From: Microbacterium atlanticum
GTDB taxonomy: Bacteria; Actinomycetota; Actinomycetes; Actinomycetales; Microbacteriaceae
NCBI RefSeq assembly: GCF_015277815.1
Contig: NZ_CP063813.1
Span: 558,001 to 622,000, forward strand
Direction: 5' to 3'
DNA length: 64,000 bases
Both the position numbers and the translations under genes were made by a program. The notes beneath the pieces are model-generated. The model did no database searches, was not told the DNA's origin, and saw nothing but the letters and a program-made list of their open reading frames with translations. Shown piece by piece: positions 37,301 to 45,158 of the stretch (positions are counted from its first letter, which is position 1; every line of letters starts with the position of its first letter).

Positions 37301-37346
37301 CTCGGCCTCGTGCCAGCCGAACCTCCCCGCCCCGCCCGCGCCCTGA
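31386..37346 (+). CDS. Giant extracellular Ig-like/tandem-95 repeat protein
   Basis: Protein of 1986 residues with an N-terminal signal anchor (about residues 5-27). Residues 30-390 look like a beta-propeller or other beta-rich sensor region. Then come many Ig/cadherin-like beta-sandwich modules marked by LMNDHDPNEDVLTID, LDNDISPAGGRP and LSNDVDPTGGRLRV. Fibronectin III-like modules lie near the C-terminus. The C-terminal 300 residues hold several cysteines. There is no LPXTG or other wall-sorting signal, so it is probably membrane tethered. Start ATG 31386 overlaps the kinase stop by one base, so translation is coupled. The kinase-Ig-MoxR-DUF58-TgpA order is conserved in actinobacteria in my recollection; an envelope role is inferred. 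Confidence 0.9.
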   Translation: MRRGTLAGLIATGAVVATVVGLSVVWPGLDAQETPEVDTAVWALQTGDGRRYARVNTSVGELDTVRRISNPDQVVQTGDAAYLFSGSYSTVTRIDAALPADLDEEALRSSQKTPPGTIDAVTAGDYVAYRTDSGAVYAGRLSSGTTVQVDPFRAGDDEAPQYTADAVAVDARGMLFAYSSDDDSVLRYDVRTGDVRGRDEVDAEGLAVPAITAAGDTWVVVDAEDGEVWLRGQDGSAPAPTTGPVVVGAPDADGTAVHLADDTALVRVPADGSAMTREAGEGDGAVLGTPAQPITNDGVTYAAWLAQGEAGGRLWRSDEGEIPLDYGGRELGDEVRPVFVASGSAVILNETRSGWAWSVPTGRLIPSSQDWSLDDRTEADAVPSEEQLQVVLDPKPPIAEPDAFGVRAGTLVSLPVLMNDHDPNEDVLTIDRASVSGLDPGFGSVTVTDDLQRFAVRVQPGATGSATFSYAVMDGTAENGLASEPTTVTLTAAGPEADSAPEWCGVERCLIEWPRPEVARGGTVTVPVLPGWVDPEGDPLLLLSVENRTGPGSVAATPGGEVVYQHSDTGEGGEQLIELAVTVADTRGRTAVKPLTITVSPQPQLVAQSFAVSDTVASALTVDVADHFTGTAGLVSLDSVRVVDDAQATATVIAGSTSFEFGARDPGTFRVDFTVTDGTTEATATVRITLLPADAPAQLATSPVVAFVHPQQDATLDVFDAVSNPTRRVLLLSDVVPSADAGATLTVDAVGQNHLRVAGTTADGAAGRLGTVSYVVSDGTEDAGASVEGEATVYLLPPAPELAPIAVDDAVVVRAGAQIDIPVLDNDISPAGGRPTLNAASVRSSSDAALAFGAGDLLRYLAPDEPGEYAVEYSVFTTGAPALADTATVRVRVIDDDANRAPSADTLEGRVLSGQSALIAFDGFGADPDGDVVTLDRIVSQPERGAATITADGASILYTSVPGDSGQVSFRYRVVDALGETAEGTARVGVLDGEANPSPVTFTDYVQVQAGEGSTIRVSPLSNDVDPTGGRLRVADVRPDVPETLIDGSENAEFARLDGLISDTDDTTVVIEAGESPGTMSFLYDVESSSGNTGRGLIVVRVVRESVPDYPIVADTVLTVETREDFRRGVDVLDGKVIWSGGDIGDLEVSLWGEQNGVSVSGSRIRGELPATTRLIPFAVTGEGASGEVVTYGFLRVPGDDDVALTLRAGVAPPPVAELESTTFDMSDLVARPRGTVLEVGGELRASGARSEARCVVDAGTVVRYDAGAGAPWVDACQVPVRLAGDEDWTLLSVPLTIVPRDPQPELRPGSITVGPGEQVSFDLRNMTTWQLRADWEGIRYAVQHAGTAFDVAQEGSVLTVTGADRAVPGSDETVVVSVTSHPAVAPARLILRVGAAPSTLPQGGSVVQQCSQAAGASCTITVVGASGEINPLPRTPLELVGVRATGACTGVGFQVVSATSIAATWTTDAPGATCTASFSVRDAQGRITRSERDGRLVLDLLGYPRTPASVVQTAYGDGTLTLRVDPGEARLAYPGLSGFVVRAAGQEAVRCSADGVCPPIAAPNGERRTYDAWAVNAVGESRGSVRTVAWAYDAPLRPAGVTAAPVVTGDGAGGVVRLVVDGIDAAETGSLEIASPAGEVVRVPVAPGETRVEVTSYRVGSNTSSPVTVTPFSRFDVPPGLGGSAAGEAVTVPANGVGSPLSPQLTLTSVSNGDGTSTVTARAGATVNGDGSRLRYGIVPEGRGCTVTEEGGTVTFPGLADGEEYAFRMCAESWWDGASFGRVEATGTVRAQQSGRAPEGWTFVVDGRPEVSAQRAEWLIREQPTSTERLPNRNRVEFQGWGPGTGVFGGDPGIQVRYVHEFWGTATAWSTVSPRAGSAPYQVQATWRVDSCVGGTPLAVSGQSSNAPDGSPAAFTFGNAGLRYFDAAGLPLVHEAGTWNVPLGAVRVDGVSVTVGWDAQGWGLAPASATFSASCQPNLPAPPAP

Positions 37347-37398
37347 ACCCGGGCATCCGCTTCCCTCCCCCTCGCCGGGCCCACACGAAGGACACGAC

Positions 37399-38364
37399 AT
37401 GACCATCACGCAGGAGCAGGCCGACTGGTTCGCGCAGACGTTCGGGCAGATCGCCGACAACGTCGAGCGCGCCGTGCTCGGCAAGCGCCACGTGGTCGAG
37501 CTCGTGCTGACGGCGATGCTCAGCGACGGTCACGTGCTGCTGGAGGACGTCCCGGGGACCGGCAAGACGTCGCTGGCGCGCGCCATGGCGCAGTCGGTGC
37601 AGGGCACGAACACGCGCATCCAGTTCACGCCGGACCTGCTTCCGAGCGACATCACCGGGCTCAGCGTGTACGACCAGAAGGAGGGCGTGTTCGAGTTCCA
37701 TGCCGGCCCGGTCTTCGCCAACATCGTGCTCGCCGACGAGATCAACCGCGCGAGTCCCAAGACGCAGTCCGCGCTGCTGGAGGTCATGGAGGAGGGGCGG
37801 GTCACGATCGACGGCGTGTCCCGCGAGGTCGGCGTGCCCTTCCTCGTGCTCGCGACGCAGAACCCGGTCGAGCAGGCCGGAACCTACCGGCTTCCCGAGG
37901 CGCAGCTGGACCGCTTCATGATGCGCACCTCCCTCGGCTACCCCGATCACGCCGCGACCGTGCGGATCCTCGACGGCGCGGCGATCTCGACGGCGGCTCT
38001 CGCGCCCGTCATCACTCCGCAGGCGCTCGTGGGGATGGCGGACCTGGCCGCCCAGGTGTACGTGGACGCGCTCGTGCTCGACTACATCGCCCGGCTCGTC
38101 GACGGCACCCGCACGGCGGACGAGGTGCGCCTCGGCGTCAGCATCCGCGGCGCCCTCGCCCTCACGCGGGCCACGCGCACCCGCGCGGCCGCGCAGGGCC
38201 GCACCTACGCCACCCCCGACGACGTCAAGACGCTCGCCGTGCCGGTGCTGTCGCACCGCCTGATCCTGCACCCCGAGGCCGAGTTCGACGGCGTCACGCC
38301 TGAGACCGTGGTCGGGCAGGTGCTGCTGGATGTCGCACCGCCGGCGAGGCGCGAGGCGGTATGA
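37399..38364 (+). CDS. MoxR family AAA+ ATPase
   Basis: Cytoplasmic AAA+ chaperone-like ATPase, 321 residues. Walker A is EDVPGTGKTSLARAMA (about residues 49-64), Walker B NIVLADEINRASPKTQS, and sensor 1 with VLATQNPVEQAGTYRLPEAQ. MoxR proteins remodel or assemble partner complexes, usually with a DUF58 and a VWA or transglutaminase-like protein. That fits the next two genes. It starts 52 bases after the Ig-like protein and overlaps the DUF58 gene by 4 bases (ATGA). Confidence 0.96.
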   Translation: MTITQEQADWFAQTFGQIADNVERAVLGKRHVVELVLTAMLSDGHVLLEDVPGTGKTSLARAMAQSVQGTNTRIQFTPDLLPSDITGLSVYDQKEGVFEFHAGPVFANIVLADEINRASPKTQSALLEVMEEGRVTIDGVSREVGVPFLVLATQNPVEQAGTYRLPEAQLDRFMMRTSLGYPDHAATVRILDGAAISTAALAPVITPQALVGMADLAAQVYVDALVLDYIARLVDGTRTADEVRLGVSIRGALALTRATRTRAAAQGRTYATPDDVKTLAVPVLSHRLILHPEAEFDGVTPETVVGQVLLDVAPPARREAV

Positions 38365-39770
38365 GCACCGCCGAACGCCAGCGGGACGCGACCGGGACGT
38401 CGCGCCTCACCCGCACCGCGCACTCCAGCGGCCCCGCCGGACGCACGCTCACGACGGCGACCGCGACGGCGACGAGCGTGGCCCCGTCGCGCCGTGGACG
38501 TGCGCTGGTGCGCCTGGCGGTGCGGTGGGCGCGCGCGTGGCGGGCCGCCGGCGCGGCTGTCGGAGCCTTCGCCGAATGGGCGGGCGACACCGTCCGGCCG
38601 GCGGGGGTCCTCGTCGCGGTCGCCGCGACGCTGGGGCTCGCGCTGGGCGTCGCCTTCGGCTGGGTGGAGTTCATGGTCGCGGGCGCGGCATCCGTCCTCC
38701 TGCTCCTGGCGGCCGTCCCGTTCCTGTTCGGCGCCCGCGCGTACGACGTCGACCTCACGCTGACGCACGAGCGGGTCGTCGCCGGCTCCGGCGTGCACGG
38801 CAGCATCGTCGTCCGCAACGACGGGCATCGCATGGCGCTGCCCGGGCGCATCGACATCCCCGTCGGCGCCGGCCTCGTGGAGTTCGGCGTGCCGCTCCTG
38901 CGCCCCGGCCACGCCGTGGACCAGCCGTTGGACATCCCGGGCCTCCGCCGGGGGATCATCCGCGTGGGGCCGGCGACCACCGTGCGCAGCGATCCCATCG
39001 GGCTGCTCCGCCGCGAGCACTCGTTCGACGACGTGCACGACGTGTACGTGCATCCGCGCACCACGTCCCTGCCGTCTACCAGCGCGGGGGTGGTGCGCGA
39101 CCTCGAGGGCAGCCCGACACGGCGACTCGTCGACGCCGACATGTCGTTCCATGCGATCCGCGAGTACGCGCCGGGCGACTCCCGGCGTCAGATCCACTGG
39201 CGCTCGACCGCGAAGACGGGCCGGCTGATGGTCCGTCAGTACGAGGAGTCCCGGCGGTCGCGCATGGCGGTCGTGCTGGCCGTCTCGGGAAACGAGTACG
39301 CCGACGCGGACGAATTCGAGCTCGCCGTGTCGTGCGCCGCGTCGCTCGGACTGCGTGCGGTCCACGACGCCCGCGACGTCGAGATCGTGACCGGCTCCGA
39401 GATCCCCCGCGTCGTGCGCGGCCGCCTCCGCTCGATCACCCGCATTCCCGCGGGGTCGCCGCGGCATCTGCTCGACGGCTTCAGCGGCGTCGAGCTGCTG
39501 GACAGCACCATGCCCGTGGGCGAGGTCTGCCGGCTGACGGCGGAGTCCACGGAGCGCCTCTCGATCGCCTTCGTCGTCGTCGGCTCGGTGGTGTCGCTGA
39601 CGCGCCTGCAGCAGGCGGCGCTCGCCTTCCCGGCAGACACCGCCGTCGTCGGGGTCATCTGCGACGAGCGCGCGCACCCGCGCATGCAGCAGCTCTCGGG
39701 CATGACCGTCCTCACCGTCGGCACCCTCGACGACCTGTCCGGCCTGCTCCTGCGGGGGGCCGCGTCGTGA
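38361..39770 (+). CDS. DUF58 domain-containing membrane protein
   Basis: Protein of 469 residues. After a charged N-terminus come two membrane segments (about residues 80-100 and 103-125), then a beta-rich region. The DUF58 core follows, with FHAIREYAPGDSRRQIHWR and STAKTGRLMVRQYEES, and then a VWA-like fold. DUF58 proteins are the regular partner of MoxR ATPases. It is coupled to both neighbours by 4-base overlaps (ATGA upstream, GTGA downstream). Confidence 0.94.
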   Translation: MSTAERQRDATGTSRLTRTAHSSGPAGRTLTTATATATSVAPSRRGRALVRLAVRWARAWRAAGAAVGAFAEWAGDTVRPAGVLVAVAATLGLALGVAFGWVEFMVAGAASVLLLLAAVPFLFGARAYDVDLTLTHERVVAGSGVHGSIVVRNDGHRMALPGRIDIPVGAGLVEFGVPLLRPGHAVDQPLDIPGLRRGIIRVGPATTVRSDPIGLLRREHSFDDVHDVYVHPRTTSLPSTSAGVVRDLEGSPTRRLVDADMSFHAIREYAPGDSRRQIHWRSTAKTGRLMVRQYEESRRSRMAVVLAVSGNEYADADEFELAVSCAASLGLRAVHDARDVEIVTGSEIPRVVRGRLRSITRIPAGSPRHLLDGFSGVELLDSTMPVGEVCRLTAESTERLSIAFVVVGSVVSLTRLQQAALAFPADTAVVGVICDERAHPRMQQLSGMTVLTVGTLDDLSGLLLRGAAS

Positions 39771-42328
39771 GCGCGCGCGGGCAGGGGATCGGCGGCGGGG
39801 CGCCGGAGATGACGGATGCCGCGCCCCGCCGCGACGCCGAGCTGCCGGCCCTTCGCACCCCGTGGTTCCGGCCCCGCATCGCGGCGGGCACGGTGTTCGC
39901 CGTGCTCGTCGCGACGATCGCCGCCGTGGCGGCCTGGCCGATCTACCGATCCGGCGCCTTCGCGCTCCTCGTCGTCACGAGCGTGCTGGTCGCGGGGGTG
40001 GTCGCCGCGGTGGCCCGCGCCCGCCGCTGGCCCGGATGGACCGTGGCGGCTGCGCTGACCGGTGCGGTGCTCGTCGTCGGGATCCCGCTGGCCGTGCCGT
40101 CGCGCCTCGGCGGTCCGACCGAACTGGTCCGCGGGCTCGGCGAGCTCGCGAGCGGGCTCGTGCTGGGGTGGAAGGACCTCCTCACCGTCGAGCTGCCCGT
40201 CGGCGCGTACCGCAATCTCCTGGTCCCCGCGCTGGTGTTGTTCCTCGTCGGGACGTGCGTCGTGCTCCTCCTCGCGTGGCGGGAGGACCGCGTCGCGTAC
40301 GCGGCGGTGCCGCTGGCGCTGGGGATGGTGACGTTCGGCCTGTTCTTCGGGCGCACCCAGGTGAGCGCGCCGCTGGGTCAGCGCCCGATCGTCCTCTACG
40401 CGCCGCTCGAGACCGCCGTCGGCGTCGCGGGCCTGCTGGTTTGCCTGCTGTGGCTGGCCTGGCGCACGCACGACGAGCGGGTCCGCGCGCTGCAGCGGGC
40501 GGCGGCATCCAGCGGCGTGCGCATCTCCCGCCGCCCGTCCTCGGCGGACCGGCGGCGCACCGCGCTCGGCGCGGCCATGGTCGCCGGCGCGCTGGTGGTC
40601 GCCGTCGCCGTGGTGCCGTTCGCGGCGCGCGGGGCGGAGCGCGAGGTGCTGCGCACTGCCGTCGGCCCCGATATCGACGTCTCGGCCGAGGTGAGCCCGC
40701 TGTCGGAGTACCGCGCGCTGTACGCCGACGACCGCGCCGACGACGTCCTCTTCACCGTCGAGCCGGTGTCGGGATCCCTTCCCGAGCGGGTGCGCATCGC
40801 CACCCTCGACGCGTACGACGGCGCGGTGTTCCGCTCCGGTGGCGAGGGGGCCGTCGAGGCGGGGCGTTTCGTGCGGGTGCCGTCCTCGCTCGATGCCGGA
40901 CCGGGATCGCCCGTGGACGCCCGCATCCGCATCGACGGCTGGAACGACATCTGGATGCCGACGGTCGGACGCCTCGCCGCCGTCGAGTTCGGCGGAGACC
41001 GCGCGGCCACGCTGGCCGACGGCTTCTACTACAACGCGGCGGCCGCGGCCGGCGTGCAGACCGGCGGCGGCGGATTGCGGGCGGGCGACGTCTACATCGT
41101 GCGCGGCGTCGAACCCCGGGGCGCTGACCTCTCCGCGCTCCAGCCGCCGGGCAGCCAGGGCGGCGTGGCGGCGCCCGAGAGCCTGCGCACCTGGATCCAG
41201 CAGCACGCGGACTGCAGGGACGGCGCCGCACTCGCCGGCCTCGTCGCCCTCCTGCGCGAGCGCGGCTACCTCAGTCACGGGCTCACCGAGGGCGAGGCCG
41301 CCCCTTCCTGGGTGAGGGCTCTGCCCGGCTACCGATTCCAGCCGAGCGCATCGGGGCACTCGCTGGCACGCGTCGACGCGATGTTCGCGCGGCTGCTCGA
41401 GCGTGAGGGCGACCCGCGCGCCGCGGCATCCGGGAACTACGTCGCCGCCGTCGGCGACGACGAGCAGTTCGCGGTCGCCACGGCGCTCATCGCGCGCGAG
41501 CTGGGCTTCCCGTCACGGGTCGTGCTGGGTGCTCGCCTGTCGGCCGCTGACCCCGGCCTCGCCGCATGCGAGGGCGGCCGCTGCCGCGCGCAGGACCTCT
41601 CCGCCTGGGTCGAGGTGCAGTCGGCCGAGGGGGAGTGGGTGCCGGTCGACGTGACCCCGCAGTACTCTCAGCCGCCGAGCCTTGAGGTCACCGAGCAGCG
41701 CGACCCCGAGAACGTGACAGAGGTGCGGCCGGAGACCGTCGAAGAGGTGGTGCCTCCCGACCCCACGCAGGAGGACACCGCGGACGACCGGGCGCCCGAC
41801 GAGGCGGCCGGCCTCGACCTGGCGTGGCTGCTTCCGGTGCTGCGGACGACCGGCATCGTGCTGCTCACGGCGCTGCTGGTGCTCGGCCCGTTCCTGTTCG
41901 TGCTCGGGGCGAAGGCGGCGCGTCGCCGTGGCCGCCGCCGGGCCCCCGACCCCGCATCGCGGGTCGCGGGCGGCTGGGACGAGTACGTCGACGCGGCGCG
42001 CGACAGCGGCCGCACCGTTGCGCGCGGGGCCACCCGCACCGAGCTGGCGGATGCGTTCGGCACGCCGGCTGGGATCGCGCTGGCGCGCGACGCCGATCGC
42101 GCCGTCTTCTCGCGCGCCGCCGTGTCGGACGAGGAAGCGCGCGGCTACTGGGAGGCTGTAGACGCGGAGCGTCGGGGCCTCCGTCGCGCACAGGGGTTCT
42201 GGCGCGGGCTCCGCGCGACCGTATCGTTGAGATCGTTGATCCGCCCGCCGGTGCCCGACAGAGGTGTCGGCACGAGATTCACCGAGAGGGGGAGACGCCG
42301 GGCCGAGCCCCTGCGTCCCACACCATGA
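39767..42328 (+). CDS. TgpA-like transglutaminase-fold membrane protein, apparently catalytically dead
   Basis: Protein of 853 residues. It has an N-terminal block of about five to seven membrane helices (residues 30-280), an extracellular transglutaminase-like domain (about residues 450-640), one more membrane helix (about 690-715) and a cytoplasmic tail. The domain core reads VGDDEQFAVATALIARELG, where active enzymes have Cys in place of the second Asp. It then reads DLSAWVEV, where active enzymes have His before AWVEV. Only the third residue (VDVTP) looks normal. So it is probably a binding protein, not an enzyme. Start GTG 39767 overlaps the DUF58 stop (GTGA); the ATG in GGAGATGACG (MTDAAP) is an alternative. 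Partner of the MoxR/DUF58 pair. Confidence 0.9.
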   Translation: MSARGQGIGGGAPEMTDAAPRRDAELPALRTPWFRPRIAAGTVFAVLVATIAAVAAWPIYRSGAFALLVVTSVLVAGVVAAVARARRWPGWTVAAALTGAVLVVGIPLAVPSRLGGPTELVRGLGELASGLVLGWKDLLTVELPVGAYRNLLVPALVLFLVGTCVVLLLAWREDRVAYAAVPLALGMVTFGLFFGRTQVSAPLGQRPIVLYAPLETAVGVAGLLVCLLWLAWRTHDERVRALQRAAASSGVRISRRPSSADRRRTALGAAMVAGALVVAVAVVPFAARGAEREVLRTAVGPDIDVSAEVSPLSEYRALYADDRADDVLFTVEPVSGSLPERVRIATLDAYDGAVFRSGGEGAVEAGRFVRVPSSLDAGPGSPVDARIRIDGWNDIWMPTVGRLAAVEFGGDRAATLADGFYYNAAAAAGVQTGGGGLRAGDVYIVRGVEPRGADLSALQPPGSQGGVAAPESLRTWIQQHADCRDGAALAGLVALLRERGYLSHGLTEGEAAPSWVRALPGYRFQPSASGHSLARVDAMFARLLEREGDPRAAASGNYVAAVGDDEQFAVATALIARELGFPSRVVLGARLSAADPGLAACEGGRCRAQDLSAWVEVQSAEGEWVPVDVTPQYSQPPSLEVTEQRDPENVTEVRPETVEEVVPPDPTQEDTADDRAPDEAAGLDLAWLLPVLRTTGIVLLTALLVLGPFLFVLGAKAARRRGRRRAPDPASRVAGGWDEYVDAARDSGRTVARGATRTELADAFGTPAGIALARDADRAVFSRAAVSDEEARGYWEAVDAERRGLRRAQGFWRGLRATVSLRSLIRPPVPDRGVGTRFTERGRRRAEPLRPTP

Positions 42329-43803
42329 ACGCCACCGATGCCACTGGCGCGGTCTTCGGATCGCTGACCAGCCTGCTGCTGTTCGCCGGCCTGTACGTCT
42401 GGACGGCCCTCGCGCTCTCGGCGGTGTTCGGGAAGTCCGGCGAGGAGCCGTGGAAGGCCTGGGTCCCCGTGCTCAACAGCGCGGTGGTGCTGCGCCTGGC
42501 CGGCCTCTCGCCGTGGCTCCTGCTGCTGGCTCTCGTGCCGTTCCTGGGCTGGATCCCGCTCGTGGTCGTCTTCGTGCTCGCTTACTACCGCCTCAGCGTC
42601 GCCTTCGGCTTCGGCGCGGGCATGACCGTGCTGGCCGTCCTGGCCTTCCCCGTCTGGGCCTCCGTGGTGGGATGGGGAAGCGCTCGCTGGGTGGGCTGGG
42701 AGCAGAGCGGCTCGGGAGTGCGCCGGTCGTCCGAGACCGCCGGTCTCCCGGCCGTCTCGCCCTTCACCGCCACTGCCGCGCACCACGGCGACGCCGGCGA
42801 GTACCCGCCCCCACCCCCCGCGCCGACCACGCCGATCTCTTCCCCGGTGGCGTCGACCCCGGCGCCGCCCGCGCCGGCCGCGTCGCCGGCGTCCACCCCG
42901 GCGCGACCCGCGCCGGCCGCGTCGCCGGCGCCCGCCACCGCGTCGCCCGGTCCGGCCGCGGCGACCTCCGCCTTCGCGCCGCCGCCACCGGCCGCCACCG
43001 ACCATACGCCTGCCGCGTGGGCACCGCCCACGCAGCTTCCGGGACGACCCGTCGCCGCCGCCCCCGCGCCCGGTCCGATCCGGCGCGACGATGCAGACCG
43101 GTGGCCCGGCTTCGCGTCGGATTCGGCCGACCGCAGCGACGAGGTGACCGGTGCCTTCCCCGGAGCGCCGGCGCCGATCTCGGCCGTCCGCCCGTCCGAT
43201 TCCGCGGACGTCGGCGCCACGCGCCCGCCGGTCACGCGGGTGCCGGGCGCCCACGCTGCCCGCGACGGCCACGGCGCCTGGGCCCCGATGCGCTCGCCGG
43301 CGGACGATGCCGGCGCCTTCCCCGAGGCATCCGGACCCGTGTCGGCCGTCTACGGCGCACCCGACGCCGGTGCCCCCCGCGCGGCGCGCTCGTCGGTGTC
43401 GGCCGCCCACGCCAAGCCCGAGATCCCCGACGAGGACGCCGCGGTCGACCAGACGATCGTCGCGCGCCGCAAGCGCAGCACGTGGATGCTGATCCCGCCC
43501 ACCGGCGACCCGGTGGCGCTGTCGGGCGACGTGGTGATCCTCGGACGCCGACCGGCGGTCGACCCCGAGTATCCGCACGCCCAGCTCGTCGCCATCCCGG
43601 ACGGCACGGTCTCCAAGACGCACGCCCGGCTGCGCCTGCGCGACGACCGCTGGTACGTCACCGACCTCGACTCCACGAACGGCGTGCTGTTCGCCACGGT
43701 GATGGGCACCGAGGTCGAGGCGCCGCGCGGTGAGGAGGTCGAGGCAGGCGACCGGTTCCTCCTCGGCGACGCCGAGGTGCGCCTGCACCGGAGCGACGGG
43801 TGA
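42325..43803 (+). CDS. Membrane protein with C-terminal FHA domain
   Basis: Protein of 492 residues. The N-terminus has about four membrane segments (residues 8-125; includes EEPWKAWVPVLNSAVVLRL). A linker of about 250 residues is rich in Pro and Ala. The C-terminal FHA domain (about residues 400-490) has ILGRR, SKTHARL and DSTNG, the residues that bind phospho-threonine. FHA proteins read out Ser/Thr kinase signalling, and the kinase gene lies 11 kb upstream in the same run of genes. It overlaps the previous gene by 4 bases (ATGA) and the next by 4 (GTGA). Confidence 0.93.
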   Translation: MNATDATGAVFGSLTSLLLFAGLYVWTALALSAVFGKSGEEPWKAWVPVLNSAVVLRLAGLSPWLLLLALVPFLGWIPLVVVFVLAYYRLSVAFGFGAGMTVLAVLAFPVWASVVGWGSARWVGWEQSGSGVRRSSETAGLPAVSPFTATAAHHGDAGEYPPPPPAPTTPISSPVASTPAPPAPAASPASTPARPAPAASPAPATASPGPAAATSAFAPPPPAATDHTPAAWAPPTQLPGRPVAAAPAPGPIRRDDADRWPGFASDSADRSDEVTGAFPGAPAPISAVRPSDSADVGATRPPVTRVPGAHAARDGHGAWAPMRSPADDAGAFPEASGPVSAVYGAPDAGAPRAARSSVSAAHAKPEIPDEDAAVDQTIVARRKRSTWMLIPPTGDPVALSGDVVILGRRPAVDPEYPHAQLVAIPDGTVSKTHARLRLRDDRWYVTDLDSTNGVLFATVMGTEVEAPRGEEVEAGDRFLLGDAEVRLHRSDG

Positions 43804-44495
43804 TCGACCCCGACGACGAGAACACCGCCCTCTCGCGCCGCCGGGCCGCCGGCGACGCCGAGGATGAGCGCACGGCGCTCTCGCGCCGCCGGGCCGCCCG
43901 CGATGCCGAGGACGAGCGCACGGCGCTCTCGCGCCGCCGGGCCGCCCGCGATGCCGAGGACGAGCGCACGGCGCTCTCGCGCCGCCGGGAACGCGTCGCC
44001 GCCGCCGACGAGGCCACGGCACCGCGCCGTGGTGCGCCGACGGCGCCGCCGGGACCGCTTCGCGGGGGACCCGCCTCCCCGCCCGCGAGCGCGCCGTCCC
44101 CGGTGCCCGACGATGAGCCCGCGACGGCGCCTGCCGACGAGCCGACGACCACGCGCCTGCGGTCGCGCGGCCGCACCGAGGCGGCCACGGAGGCCGCGGC
44201 GCCGGCACGCCCCGCTGCGCCCGCCGCCGCGGACGGCGTGGTCCCGGTCGCCGGCGGGCGCGTCGCACGGCCGCCGCAGGATGCGGTGCCCTACCCGGCA
44301 CGGTCGCTGCCGCCCACCGCCCCGGCTCGTCCCGCGGCGCCCGCGCACCCGTCGCAGGCCTTCGTCGACACCGCGGCGATCCAGGCCCGCGAGCGGATGC
44401 GGAGGCGCCGGCGCGCCGTGCTGCTCGTGGTGGCGGCATCCGTCGTCGCGCTGCTGGCGGCCGTCGCGCTGGTCGCGCTGCTGACGATCGGCTGA
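43800..44495 (+). CDS. Thr-repeat, single-pass membrane protein (possible FHA ligand)
   Basis: Protein of 231 residues, start GTG 43800. The N-terminal 62 residues hold four repeats of 16 residues, each containing (D/E)(N/R)TALSRRR, a threonine after acidic residues. Further copies of the style occur later (DDEPATAP, DEPTTTRLRSRGR). After a Pro/Ala linker, one membrane segment close to the C-terminus anchors it (VLLVVAASVVALLAAVALVA). The repeated Thr sites, the neighbouring FHA domain and the kinase in the same locus suggest these are kinase targets bound by the FHA domain. That is inference. Confidence 0.85.
   Translation: MIDPDDENTALSRRRAAGDAEDERTALSRRRAARDAEDERTALSRRRAARDAEDERTALSRRRERVAAADEATAPRRGAPTAPPGPLRGGPASPPASAPSPVPDDEPATAPADEPTTTRLRSRGRTEAATEAAAPARPAAPAAADGVVPVAGGRVARPPQDAVPYPARSLPPTAPARPAAPAHPSQAFVDTAAIQARERMRRRRRAVLLVVAASVVALLAAVALVALLTIG
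43815..43990 (+). repeat. 48-bp tandem repeat, about 3.7 copies
   Basis: Units start at 43815, 43863, 43911 and 43959. Units 2 and 3 differ at one base; unit 1 has a few changes and unit 4 is cut short. The repeat encodes the 16-residue unit carrying TALSRRR. Copy number is likely to vary by slippage or recombination. Confidence 0.92.
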
Positions 44496-44512
44496 GCGAC
44501 GCGGGCGCGCGT

Positions 44513-44541
44513 TTGCCCGCTCCCCGAAACCCACGTATCAT
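44513..44541 (+). promoter_or_regulatory. rpsL (str operon) promoter
   Basis: -35 TTGCCC (44513-44518), 17-base spacer, -10 TATCAT (44536-44541). Start predicted near 44548, so the leader to rpsL is about 237 bases, long enough for regulation. I see no known riboswitch in it. Confidence 0.65.
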
Positions 44542-44784
44542 GGATCGGGTGTGCGCTCACGCGCGCCGTCAACCGTGCCTCGGTGCGGCGAACGGTGTGG
44601 GCGCCGCATCTCAGGGACCGGTCTGCGAACAGGCCGCCCCCACGGCATATCCACCACGAAACGCTCGGCACCATCATGCCGCGCCGGTGGATCCACGTGA
44701 GCCCGCAGCGTCACGATCTGCAAGATCCGGATGCCTCGGGGGAGACCACGACGCTGTCACCGTGCAGCACAACAAGGAGAGAAC

Positions 44785-45153
44785 GTGCCAACCATTCAGC
44801 AGTTGGTTCGCAAGGGCCGCTCGCCCAAGGTCGCGAAGACCAAGGCGCCCGCGCTCAAGGCGAACCCGCAGCAGGCGGGTGTCTGCACCCGCGTGTACAC
44901 CACCACCCCGAAGAAGCCGAACTCGGCGATGCGCAAGGTCGCCCGTGTGAAGCTGCGCAACGGCACCGAGGTCACCGCCTACATCCCCGGCGAGGGCCAC
45001 AACCTGCAGGAGCACTCGCTCGTGCTGGTCCGCGGCGGCCGTGTGAAGGACCTGCCCGGTGTGCGCTACAAGATCATCCGCGGTGCCCTGGACACCCAGG
45101 CCGTCAAGAACCGTAAGCAGGCCCGCAGCCGCTACGGTGCGAAGAAGGGCTGA
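44785..45153 (+). CDS. rpsL: 30S ribosomal protein S12
   Basis: Decoding-centre ribosomal protein, 122 residues. GTG 44785 is the start; AAGGAGAG lies upstream. The two lysines altered in streptomycin-resistant mutants are wild type (TTPKKPNSA and GGRVKDLPG), so sensitivity is expected. First gene of the str operon. Confidence 0.99.
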   Translation: MPTIQQLVRKGRSPKVAKTKAPALKANPQQAGVCTRVYTTTPKKPNSAMRKVARVKLRNGTEVTAYIPGEGHNLQEHSLVLVRGGRVKDLPGVRYKIIRGALDTQAVKNRKQARSRYGAKKG

Positions 45154-45158
45154 GAGAG

